Below, one piece after another: positions 8,569 through 16,263 of a stretch of 64,000 nt of DNA. Each line of letters begins with the position of its first letter. Within the stretch, counting starts at the first letter, position 1. The notes beneath the pieces were generated by a model. It was not told the DNA's origin and ran no database searches. It saw only the letters and a list, made by a program, of their open reading frames with translations. Location: the NCBI GenBank assembly GCA_018820275.1, contig JAHJOO010000017.1:17961-81960 (forward strand), given 5' to 3'. The DNA is from Alphaproteobacteria bacterium (GTDB lineage Bacteria; Pseudomonadota; Alphaproteobacteria; Caulobacterales; Caulobacteraceae). A program made the translations under genes and the position numbers.

Positions 8569-9021
8569 TCAGCCCGCCTGATCGGCCGGGAACAGGCCGC
8601 CATAGCACCCGGACACCACCGGGGCCCCGTTCGGGGTGCGCCCCGGCGGCGGACAGGTCAGCACCCGCCCGCTGTTCAGCGGCACCAGATAGGTGCGATC
8701 CTCGCCCTTGGGGATCTCGGCGGTCACATTGCCCATGCAGTCGGGGGCGTGATTGGTCGACAGCGTCGTCATGACCAGCCACAGCCCGTCCAGGTCCCTC
8801 TCGAGGCGCCAGGTCTTCTGCACCCGCTCCGCCCCGCTGGACACCTCCATGCGGCCGTCGGAACCGAAGTCCCACGTCTCGGTGCAGATCGGACGGTTGT
8901 TCTGGCGGGCTTCGGTGGTGAAGATCCACGCGCCCTCCAGCACCGGGTCGGCCATGCGGGCTCCCGCGGAAGCCGGCGTCAACGTCAGGATCAGGGCGGC
9001 GGCGAGGGCGGGTCTGGACAT
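8569..9021 (-). CDS. Secreted hypothetical protein
   Basis: A signal peptide (MSRPALAAALILTLTPASAGA) precedes about 130 residues with four or more cysteines (ICTETW, PDCMG, LTCPPP, SGCYGG) and a repeated Trp pattern (GAWIFTTEARQ, TWRLERDLDGLWLVM). The start at 9021 is preferred to an upstream ATG because the signal sequence begins there. The fold looks like a small lipocalin/DUF3617-type periplasmic protein, but I do not recognise the family firmly. It converges on the radical-SAM gene and follows the nitroreductase on the same strand by 49 bases. Confidence 0.65.
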   Translation of the reverse strand: MSRPALAAALILTLTPASAGARMADPVLEGAWIFTTEARQNNRPICTETWDFGSDGRMEVSSGAERVQKTWRLERDLDGLWLVMTTLSTNHAPDCMGNVTAEIPKGEDRTYLVPLNSGRVLTCPPPGRTPNGAPVVSGCYGGLFPADQAG

Positions 9022-9070
9022 GGCCGGAAAGCAGCCATGCGGCTCTGCTTCCGTCAAGCGTCGACGCGCC

Positions 9071-9655
9071 TCAGGGCAGCCGTGCCACCTTGTCCGCCAT
9101 CTCCGGCCGCGGGCGTTCCAGCAGCGGCTCGGCCGCCGTGCCCATGTGGATGAAGCCCGCCACCGTCTCGCCCTCGGCCACGCCCATCAGCGCGCGGGCG
9201 CGGGGGTCATAGGCGTACCAGTCCGTGATCCAGCTGGCCGCATAGCCATGCGCATTGGCCGCGTGCTCCAGGTTCATACAGACGACGCCGGCCGACAGTT
9301 CCTGCTCCCAGCGGGGGACCTTCGGGCTTTCCACCGGCGCGGACACGACCATGACGGTCACGGGCGGGGCAGCCAGCTTGCGCAGCACGGCGCGGTCCTT
9401 GTCGGAAGCGGCCAGAGTCTCCAGTTCGCCGACCCAGCGTCCCCGCGTCTCCGGTCCGATCACCACCAGCCGCCACGGGAACAGCTTGCCGTGGTCCGGG
9501 CTGCGCAGGCCGATCTCGAGGATTGTCTCCAGCTCGGCGTCCGACGGTCCGGGGGCCGACAGTCCTTGCGCCGGCGCCGACCGGCGCGCGCGCAGCCGGG
9601 CGATCAGGGCGTCGTCGCGGACGGGGTGGGGCAGGGGGGTGGCCAGCTCGCTCAT
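9071..9655 (-). CDS. Nitroreductase family protein (YdjA-like)
   Basis: A 194-residue FMN-dependent nitroreductase-fold enzyme, cytoplasmic and NAD(P)H-dependent. The N-terminal ARLRARRSAP segment (FMN phosphate) and SPDHGKLFPWRLVVI match short single-domain nitroreductases related to YdjA; AGVVCMNLEHAANAHGYAASWIT forms the central helix and FIHMGTAAEP the last strand. The physiological substrate is unknown. The start at 9655 (MSELATPL) is preferred over an ATG three codons upstream. It is divergent from the Nudix gene, with about 45 bases between. Confidence 0.9.
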   Translation of the reverse strand: MSELATPLPHPVRDDALIARLRARRSAPAQGLSAPGPSDAELETILEIGLRSPDHGKLFPWRLVVIGPETRGRWVGELETLAASDKDRAVLRKLAAPPVTVMVVSAPVESPKVPRWEQELSAGVVCMNLEHAANAHGYAASWITDWYAYDPRARALMGVAEGETVAGFIHMGTAAEPLLERPRPEMADKVARLP

Positions 9656-9700
9656 GGCCCTCACCTAGTCGCGGGCCGTGCGATCCGCCATACCGCTCCG

Positions 9701-10342
9701 ATGACCGGCCGCGACGATCCCCGCACCGACCCGCCGTGGGACGACGGCGCCGACCGTCCGCCGCCGTGGACCGACCACGGCGAGCGCCTGCTGTTCGAGA
9801 ATCCGTGGATGCGTCTGACGGAGCACAGGGCGACCGCGCCCACGGGCGTGCCGGCGGACTACGTCGTCATGCGCCCGGCCTCCCTGGCCGTCGGCGTCCT
9901 GCCGCTGCATGGCGACGGCACGGTGACGCTGGTCGGCCAGCACCGCTTCGTGCTGATGAACTGGTCGTGGGAGATGCCGGAGGGCGGGGCCCACCCCGAC
10001 GAGGACCCGCAGGCCGCGGCCGCCCGCGAACTGGCCGAGGAGGCCGGGCTGGCCGCCCGCTCATGGCGCGAGGTCCTGCGGCTGGACATGTCCAACAGCG
10101 TGACCGACGAGCGCGCCGTCGCCTTCCTGGCCTGGGATCTCGACCCCGTGCCGACCGCGCCGGACCCGACCGAGGCCTTCCGCGTCGCCCGCGTGCCCTT
10201 CCTCGATCTGATCGACGCCGTGGCGGCCGGGCATGTCCGCGACGCCTTCACGGTGGCGACCGCGCTGCGGGCGCACCATATGGCCGTGACGTCGAAATTG
10301 CCCGGCTGGCTGGTCCACGCCATGCTGGAGCGCCCGCGATGA
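9701..10342 (+). CDS. Nudix hydrolase (ADP-sugar/ADP-ribose pyrophosphatase-like)
   Basis: A 213-residue Nudix protein with a complete Nudix box, G-x5-E-x7-REUxEExGU, spanning GGAHPDEDPQAAA then RELAEEAGL. The preceding domain-swap strands (FENPWMRLTEHRA, VTLVGQHRF) and PEGG resemble ADP-ribose/GDP-mannose pyrophosphatases (NudF/NudK type), which cleave nucleoside diphosphate-X to remove or recycle it. The start at 9701 opens with a short charged leader. Its TGA overlaps the cysE start in ATGA, so the two are translationally coupled. Confidence 0.88.
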   Translation: MTGRDDPRTDPPWDDGADRPPPWTDHGERLLFENPWMRLTEHRATAPTGVPADYVVMRPASLAVGVLPLHGDGTVTLVGQHRFVLMNWSWEMPEGGAHPDEDPQAAAARELAEEAGLAARSWREVLRLDMSNSVTDERAVAFLAWDLDPVPTAPDPTEAFRVARVPFLDLIDAVAAGHVRDAFTVATALRAHHMAVTSKLPGWLVHAMLERPR

Positions 10343-11178
10343 CCCAGGAGCCGACGATGGCCAAGCTCGAAGTCGTCCCCGCCGCCCCCGGCGTCTGGGC
10401 CCGTCTGCGCGACGCCGCGGCCGAGGCGGCCGCCCGGGAGCCCGTGCTGGCGTCGCAGATGAGCGCCGTCGTCCTGTCGCACGACGACCTGTCGGGGGCC
10501 CTCAGCTTCCAGATCGCGCGCAAGCTGGGCGATCAGGAACTGAACGGCATGACCGTCCGCGAGGTCTGCCTCGCCGCCTATGCCGACCGGCCCGATCTGG
10601 TCGACGCCGCCGAGGCCGACCTGCTGGCGGTGGAGGAGCGCGACCCCGCCATCCGCTCGCTGCTGCAGCCCTTCCTGTACTTCAAGGGGTTTCAGGCGCT
10701 TCAGGCCTGGCGGGTGGCCAACTGGCTGTGGGACCGCGACCGCACCACCCTGGCCCTGCATTTCCAGAGCCGCATGTCCGAACTGTTCCAGGTCGACGTG
10801 CATCCCGCGGCCCGGCTGGGGCGGGGGATCTTCATCGACCACGGCACCGGCGTGGTGATCGGCGAGACGGCGGTGGTCGGCGACGACGTCTCCATGCTGC
10901 ACGGCGTGACCCTGGGCGGCACGGGGGCGCAGCGCGGCGACCGCCATCCCAAGATCGGCAAGGGCGTGCTGCTGGGCGCCGGGGCCAAGGTCCTGGGCAA
11001 CATCGCCGTCGGCGACTACGCCAAGGTGGCCTCGGGTTCGGTGGTGCTGAAGCCCGTGCCTGCCGGCTGCACCGTCGCCGGCGTTCCCGCGCGTCTCGTC
11101 AACTGTCCCACCGAGGCCGCCCCGGCGCGGACGATGGACCACACGCTGGCGGACGTCGTCTACGACTTCGTGATCTGA
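10339..11178 (+). CDS. cysE: Serine O-acetyltransferase CysE
   Basis: Acetylates serine to O-acetylserine, the first committed step of cysteine synthesis. At 279 residues it has the N-terminal helical SATase domain (VLASQMSAVVLSHDDLS) and a left-handed beta-helix: VDVHPAARLGRGIFIDHGTG with the catalytic His, VIGETAVVGDDVSMLHGVTLGG, then GDRHPKIGKGVLLGAGAKVLG. The C-terminal tail ends in Ile, as expected for a cysteine-synthase-docking tail. The start is the ATG in the ATGA overlap with the Nudix gene; a second ATG six codons in is possible. The DUF3126 gene follows. Confidence 0.96.
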   Translation: MTQEPTMAKLEVVPAAPGVWARLRDAAAEAAAREPVLASQMSAVVLSHDDLSGALSFQIARKLGDQELNGMTVREVCLAAYADRPDLVDAAEADLLAVEERDPAIRSLLQPFLYFKGFQALQAWRVANWLWDRDRTTLALHFQSRMSELFQVDVHPAARLGRGIFIDHGTGVVIGETAVVGDDVSMLHGVTLGGTGAQRGDRHPKIGKGVLLGAGAKVLGNIAVGDYAKVASGSVVLKPVPAGCTVAGVPARLVNCPTEAAPARTMDHTLADVVYDFVI

Positions 11179-11256
11179 CGGGGTTTCGCATCGCCGCCCG
11201 CTTCTCTAGGGTCCGCGGCCAATCGCACCCCTGAATTCCGAAGAAGGCGACCGCCC

Positions 11257-11466
11257 GTGAAAGACACCGACATCAAGCGTCTGGAGACGCACCTGAAGCG
11301 CACCTTCAACCACGGCGGCATCCAGGTCCGTGCGCGCAAACAGGCGGATTCGGCCGAGGTCTACGTCGACGACGAGTTCGTCGGCATCCTGTTCGAGGAC
11401 GAGGACGGCGACGGCTCCTTCATGTTCGAGATGGCCATCCTGGGCGAGGACCTGCCCGCCACCTGA
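11257..11466 (+). CDS. DUF3126 family protein
   Basis: A 69-residue acidic protein (MKDTDIKRLETHLKRTF... EVYVDDEFVGILFEDEDGDGSFMFEM) that matches the DUF3126 family of alphaproteobacteria, typically encoded next to serine acetyltransferase as here. Function unknown; association with cysE suggests a link to cysteine or sulfur metabolism, by inference only. The start is a GTG at 11257 with a purine-rich GAAGAAGG upstream. No membrane segment; cytoplasmic. Confidence 0.88.
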   Translation: MKDTDIKRLETHLKRTFNHGGIQVRARKQADSAEVYVDDEFVGILFEDEDGDGSFMFEMAILGEDLPAT

Positions 11467-11472
11467 CGGCCG

Positions 11473-11844
11473 TCAGACGTTCGCGACGCCCAGCGCCTTC
11501 ATCAGGGCGTCGCGGATGACGGCCTCGGTGAAGGGCTTCTGCACCGTGGGGCGGCCGCGCCAGTTCTCGGGCAGGCCGCCCTCGCCGTAACCGGTCGAGA
11601 ACACCAGCGGGATGCCGCGCGCCTCCAGCGCCGCCGCGACCGCAAAGACCGGCGTGCCGCCCACGTTGACGTCCAGCAACGCCGCGTCCATCTCCTCCTC
11701 GTCGACCATCCGCAGTCCCTCGTCGACCGAGGAGGCCGGGCCGACGGTCAGGCAGCCCATGTCTTCCAGCATGGTCTCCAGCAGCATGGCGACGAGCGAC
11801 TCGTCCTCGACCACCAGCACGCGCCGGTCTTTCAAAGCCGTCAT
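11473..11844 (-). CDS. Single-domain response regulator
   Basis: A 123-residue stand-alone receiver: acidic pocket VVEDES at the N-terminus, phospho-acceptor D58 in ALLDVN, the Thr/Ser position in VFSTGYGE, and the conserved lysine in VQKPFTE. There is no output domain, so it probably passes phosphate on or acts by protein contact. The start at 11844 overlaps the kinase stop by one base (TGATG), so it is translated right after the kinase and is almost certainly its cognate partner. The longer upstream frame is an artefact of the overlapping kinase gene. Confidence 0.93.
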   Translation of the reverse strand: MTALKDRRVLVVEDESLVAMLLETMLEDMGCLTVGPASSVDEGLRMVDEEEMDAALLDVNVGGTPVFAVAAALEARGIPLVFSTGYGEGGLPENWRGRPTVQKPFTEAVIRDALMKALGVANV

Positions 11845-13427
11845 CACCCTCGCCCCGAATCCACTGGAAATCGCATCACGGCGACCAGTCCCTGGTCTCC
11901 GTAGTCCGTCGTCAGGTCGCCGGCCAGATCGTGGCGCACGGCCCGTTCGATCAGCCGGCTGCCGAATCCCTTGCGCTGCGGCGGGGCCGACGGCGGTCCG
12001 CCCGTCTCGCGCCACGTCACCGTCATCAGGCCGTCGGGCCCGCGCGTCCAGTCCACCGTGACCCGTCCGTCCGGGACGCTCAGGGCGCCGTACTTGGCGG
12101 CGTTGGTCGCCAGCTCGTGGAAGATCATCCCCAGCGAGAGCGCGGCGGACGGCTTCAGTCCGACGACGGGACCGTTCAGCAGCACGCGGGCGACGCCGTG
12201 GGCCGCGGTCTCGTGCTGGAGGGTGTCGTGCAGGTCGGCGCCCTCCCAGTGGCTGCGGGTCAGCAGGTCGTGGGTGTGGGACAGGGCCATCAGCCGCGCC
12301 TGGAACCGTTCGGCGAACCGCTCGGGCTCGGCGTGGGCACGCGCGGTCTGCATGGCGATCGACTGCACCGTGGCCAGGGTGTTCTTCACCCGGTGGTTCA
12401 GTTCGTCGATCATCAGCCGCTGCCGGCGGTCCGCCAGCACCGCGTCGGTGACGTCGTGGCCCTGGACGAAGACGCCGGCCACCGAGCCGTCAGAGTCTCT
12501 CAGCGGCTGGTAGATGAAGTCCAGATAGACCGTCTCCAGCGCCCCGGACCCCGTGCGGGCCAGCTGCACCGGGACGGCCCGGCCTTCGAAGGGCTGTCCC
12601 GAGGTGCGGACCTCGTCGAGCAGATTCAGGAAGCCCTGGTCCGGGATTTCCGGCAGCGCCGCGCGCAGGGGCTTGCCGTCCAGATCGCCGCGTCCCACCA
12701 ACTGGGCATAGGCGCGGTTGTGCATCTGGAACACGTGGTCGGGTCCGGTCAGCACCGCGATGAAGCCCGGCGCCTGCAGGAAGATGTCCAGCAGCCGGTT
12801 CCGTTCGCTCTGCAGGCGCCGATTGTCGGCCTGGACGTGTTCCGCGCGCGCCAGAATGTTGCCCCCCAGCAGGGATTCCACGATCGTCCGGTCTGCGTCG
12901 CCCGCCGCTCGTCGCCGCAGGCGTTCGACCTCGGTCACATCCTGGGTGTGCTGCAGGATGTAGACCACCTCGCCCGCCGCGTTCCGCACCGGCGAATGGG
13001 TCGCGCTCCACCAGCGATCCTCGATGCGCGAGCTGCCGTCGGGGTCGATGACGGCGATGGGGTAGTGGATCAGCGGGAGATGATCCCGCTCGCCGGTCGC
13101 CACCACCCGCTCGAGAGACTCGCGCAGCCGCCGGGCGTTGCTCTCCGCCGTCGCGTCGGTCCCGCCGTCGTAGAGCTCGAAGATGTCGCGCCCGATCAGA
13201 TCCTCGCGCCGCCGTCCCAGGACGTCGAGGTACGCCTGGTTCATGCCGGCGTAGCGGAAGGCGGGCGTCAGCAGCATGTAGGGGTTCGGCGAGGCGTCGA
13301 ACGCCAACGCGATGTCCCGCGCGAGCTCGCCGCTCAGCTCCAGATGCTTCAAGACGCCCCCCGCATGCGGGCGACATAACGTGCGCGGTTCCTCCGGGTT
13401 CCCGCGGGTCTGAAACTTTTTCTGCAT
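11844..13427 (-). CDS. PAS-PAS HWE-family sensor histidine kinase
   Basis: A 527-residue soluble kinase with no membrane segment. Two PAS domains (about 40-170 and 210-330) are followed by an HWE-type DHp/ATPase module: phospho-acceptor H345 in DELNHRVKNTLATVQS, N-box HELATNAAKYGAL, the WRE of the WxE signature and a GFGSRLIERAV end. HWE kinases are typical of alphaproteobacterial light, stress or cell-envelope signalling; no LOV cysteine motif is evident, so the ligand is unknown. Start: ATG at 13427 is used, but a TTG 25 codons in (LKHLELSGEL) could be the true start. It is divergent from the esterase. Confidence 0.92.
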   Translation of the reverse strand: MQKKFQTRGNPEEPRTLCRPHAGGVLKHLELSGELARDIALAFDASPNPYMLLTPAFRYAGMNQAYLDVLGRRREDLIGRDIFELYDGGTDATAESNARRLRESLERVVATGERDHLPLIHYPIAVIDPDGSSRIEDRWWSATHSPVRNAAGEVVYILQHTQDVTEVERLRRRAAGDADRTIVESLLGGNILARAEHVQADNRRLQSERNRLLDIFLQAPGFIAVLTGPDHVFQMHNRAYAQLVGRGDLDGKPLRAALPEIPDQGFLNLLDEVRTSGQPFEGRAVPVQLARTGSGALETVYLDFIYQPLRDSDGSVAGVFVQGHDVTDAVLADRRQRLMIDELNHRVKNTLATVQSIAMQTARAHAEPERFAERFQARLMALSHTHDLLTRSHWEGADLHDTLQHETAAHGVARVLLNGPVVGLKPSAALSLGMIFHELATNAAKYGALSVPDGRVTVDWTRGPDGLMTVTWRETGGPPSAPPQRKGFGSRLIERAVRHDLAGDLTTDYGDQGLVAVMRFPVDSGRG

Positions 13428-13462
13428 TGTCTGCGGCGGCGGCCCGCCGCAAGCATGGGCCC

Positions 13463-14986
13463 ATGTCCGCAGCAGCCGTCCTGACCGCCCTCGCCATGCT
13501 CGTCCTGCCGTCCCAGGATCCCGATCGTCCCCTGGTCGCGACCACCTCCGGCCCCGTCCTCGGGGTCGAGGCGGACGGCGTCCGGGCCTTCAAGGGCCTG
13601 CCCTATGCCGCGCCGCCGATCGGCGACCGCAGATGGGCCCCGCCCGCGCCCCCGGAGAGCTGGACCGACCCGCGCGACGCCTCGACGGTCGGGGCCCTGT
13701 GCATCCAGCCGCCCGCCAACGGGGACCCCGGCGTCGGCCCGCCGCCGATGAGCGAGGACTGCCTGACCCTGAACGTCTGGGCACCCGAGGGCGCGCGCGA
13801 CCTGCCGGTCATGGTCTGGATCCACGGCGGCGGCTACAACAACGGCTCCGGAACGGCCGCGCTCTACGACGGAACGGCGCTGGCGCGGCGGGACGTGGTG
13901 GTCGTCACGATCAACTATCGCCTCGGCCGGCTGGGCTTCTTCGACCATCCCGCCCTGGCCGCCGCGCGGCCGTCCGACCAGGCCGCCGGCAACTATGGCG
14001 TGATGGACCAGATCGCCGCGCTGGAGTGGGTGCGCGACAACGTCGCCGCCTTCGGGGGTGACCCATCGAACGTCACCATCTTCGGCGAGTCCGCCGGCGG
14101 GGCGGCCGTGACCCAGCTGATGATCGCGCCGTCGGCGCGCGGACTGTTCCACCGGGCGGCGGTCCAGTCGGGTCTGGGGCGCCAGCGGTCGGCCGATCTG
14201 GCGCTGGACCGGCCCGGAAGGCCCTCGGCCCGGACCCTGGGGCGGACGTGGGCCCGGAGCGCCGGCCTGCCCGCCGACGTCGACGCCGCCGCCCTGCGCG
14301 CCGTGCCAGCCGAGAAGCTGCTGAGCCCCATGCCGGCCTTCTATTCCGACAATCTGATCGTCGACGGGCGCGTCCTGACCGAGGACGTGGTCGAGGCCTT
14401 CGAGGCGGGGCGGCAGGCCCCCGTGCCCCTGTTGCTGGGGACGAACAGCGCCGAGTTCTGGTGGATCCGGCCGACCGACGCGGGCGCCTACGGCCGCGAC
14501 GACGACTCCCTGACCGAGGCGCAGCACGACGCCCTGCTGGCGGCCTACGGCGGCCCCGAAGGCTACGACCAGCACGTCGTCAGCGACCTGGCCTTCAACG
14601 AGCCCGTGCGCCATCTGGCGCGGCTGCACGCCCGGGCCGGCCACCCGACCTGGCTCTACCGCTTCGACGTCGTCCCCGAATCGAACCCGGAGCCCAGCGG
14701 CGGGGCCACCCATGCGTCCGAACGCCCCTACGTCTTCGAGACCCTGCACACGGTCGGCCGCCCCCTCGGCGCGCGCGACCGTCGCGCGTCGGCGGCCATG
14801 GCCGGCTACTGGACCGCGTTCGCCCGGGCCGGCGATCCGAACGGGGGAGACCGTCCCGTCTGGCCGGATTTCCGTCAGCGTCCGGATTTCCTTCTCGAAT
14901 TCGGCAACGAGGGGCCGGTGGCGGGCCCCATGCCGAACGCGGCGCGGCTGGATCTGATCGCGGCCTACCGAAGCCGGACCCGCTGA
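13463..14986 (+). CDS. Type B carboxylesterase (secreted)
   Basis: A 507-residue alpha/beta-hydrolase of the para-nitrobenzyl-esterase/cholinesterase family. The oxyanion-hole HGGGYNNGSG, nucleophile S210 in FGESAGG, an acidic residue in GTNSAEFWW and a catalytic His around GGATHASE are present. A weak signal peptide (MSAAAVLTALAMLVLPS) suggests the periplasm. The start at 13463 is chosen for that signal sequence. Natural substrate unknown. It precedes lacI by 212 bases, in which no strong terminator is seen. Confidence 0.92.
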   Translation: MSAAAVLTALAMLVLPSQDPDRPLVATTSGPVLGVEADGVRAFKGLPYAAPPIGDRRWAPPAPPESWTDPRDASTVGALCIQPPANGDPGVGPPPMSEDCLTLNVWAPEGARDLPVMVWIHGGGYNNGSGTAALYDGTALARRDVVVVTINYRLGRLGFFDHPALAAARPSDQAAGNYGVMDQIAALEWVRDNVAAFGGDPSNVTIFGESAGGAAVTQLMIAPSARGLFHRAAVQSGLGRQRSADLALDRPGRPSARTLGRTWARSAGLPADVDAAALRAVPAEKLLSPMPAFYSDNLIVDGRVLTEDVVEAFEAGRQAPVPLLLGTNSAEFWWIRPTDAGAYGRDDDSLTEAQHDALLAAYGGPEGYDQHVVSDLAFNEPVRHLARLHARAGHPTWLYRFDVVPESNPEPSGGATHASERPYVFETLHTVGRPLGARDRRASAAMAGYWTAFARAGDPNGGDRPVWPDFRQRPDFLLEFGNEGPVAGPMPNAARLDLIAAYRSRTR

Positions 14987-15078
14987 CGCCCGGCCGCGGG
15001 CGCCCCCTGTAGCGCCGGGGGCACAGGCCGACCTGTGACCGAACTGCGGCCCTTGCGGGGCGCATTGAGGGTGTGTCA

Positions 15079-15092
15079 TGTAACCGATTACA
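15079..15092. promoter_or_regulatory. LacI-type operator upstream of lacI
   Basis: TGTAACCGATTACA is a near-perfect dyad (TGTAA/TTACA arms around CCGA) with the central CG that LacI/GalR proteins favour. It lies 107 bases before the lacI start and is very AT-rich for this genome. A matching site precedes the ABC ATPase gene, so autoregulation plus regulon control is likely. No -35/-10 could be assigned. Confidence 0.75.
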
Positions 15093-15198
15093 CATTCGGT
15101 GCGGACGGACCTCGTGAAGGGGCCGGGACCGGGCCGGGGCAGGGAGAGAGCGTCGTGGGCACAGCCCCGTCACACGATCAGGCGCGCGGAGCGACGGC

Positions 15199-16263
15199 GT
15201 GAAGCCGGCGAACATCCGCGACGTCGCGCAGCGCGCCGAGGTTTCGGTCGCGTCCGTGTCGCGCGTGCTGAACGGGGCGGGGCCCGTCACCGACGTCACC
15301 CGCAAGAAGGTCATGGAGGCCGTCGAGGCCCTGCAGTACGTGCCCCATTCCGGCGCGCGCAGCCTGTCGACCAGCCGCAGCCAGACCGTCGGCGTGATCC
15401 TGCCGGACCTGTACGGCGAGTTCTTCTCCGAACTGATCCGCGGCATCGACCTGGCGGCGCGCGAGCGCGGCTATCACCTGATCGTCTCCAGTTCCCACGA
15501 CGACGCCGGCGAGGCCGCGGCGGCCGTGCGCTCCATGCGCGGCCGCGTCGACGGCCTGATCCTCATGTCTCCGCACGCGGCGGTGGGGCAGGCGGCGGCG
15601 GGCGTGACCGGCGGCCTGCCGGTGGTGCGGCTCAACGACGGCGCCGCCGAGGCGGATCGTCCGGCCATCGTCGTCGACAACCACGGCGGCGCCGTCGCGG
15701 CGGTGAAACATCTGATTGCGCTGGGCCGCAGCCGGATCGCCCATATCGCGGGCCCGAACGACAACATGGAGGCCGAGGCGCGTCTGTCCGGCTATCTGGA
15801 AGCCATGGCCGAGGCCGGGCTCGACGCGCGCGTGATCGAGGGCGACTTCGACATGGCGTCGGGCCGTCGCGCCGGTCTGGAGATGGCTCGGAGCGGCGAT
15901 TCGGTCGACGCGGTCTTCGCCGGCAACGACATGATGGCGCTGGGCGTCATGCTGGCGCTCCAGGACGCCGGCCGGCTCTGTCCGGAAGACGTCGCCGTCG
16001 TCGGCTTCGACGACGTGCCGCTGGCGTCGCTGGTCCGGCCGGGCCTGACCACGCTTCGTATCGACATCGCCGAGATCGGCCGCAGCGCGCTGGTGCGCCT
16101 GCTGGCGGCGATCGACGGCCAGCAGGACACCGGACGCCAGATCGTCCGGCCCGAACTCGTGATCCGCGGCTCCACTTCGGACCCGGACGCGCAGAGACCG
16201 ACGACGGACGGGCGGCCGTCGTTCGCCACCACTACCGCTCAGGGGGACAAACAGGATGTCTAG
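15199..16263 (+). CDS. LacI family transcriptional regulator
   Basis: A 354-residue repressor: N-terminal helix-turn-helix and hinge (NIRDVAQRAEVSVASVSRVL, then HSGARSLSTSRS) followed by a periplasmic-binding-like sensor domain (TVGVILPDLYGEFFSEL, GFDDVPLASLVRPGLTT). It should bind the dyads at 15079-15092 and 31539-31552 and release on binding an imported sugar. The start is a GTG at 15199 with GCGGAG upstream. The end overlaps the first TonB receptor start by eight bases, so regulator and transport genes form one transcript. Ligand unknown. Confidence 0.95.
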   Translation: MKPANIRDVAQRAEVSVASVSRVLNGAGPVTDVTRKKVMEAVEALQYVPHSGARSLSTSRSQTVGVILPDLYGEFFSELIRGIDLAARERGYHLIVSSSHDDAGEAAAAVRSMRGRVDGLILMSPHAAVGQAAAGVTGGLPVVRLNDGAAEADRPAIVVDNHGGAVAAVKHLIALGRSRIAHIAGPNDNMEAEARLSGYLEAMAEAGLDARVIEGDFDMASGRRAGLEMARSGDSVDAVFAGNDMMALGVMLALQDAGRLCPEDVAVVGFDDVPLASLVRPGLTTLRIDIAEIGRSALVRLLAAIDGQQDTGRQIVRPELVIRGSTSDPDAQRPTTDGRPSFATTTAQGDKQDV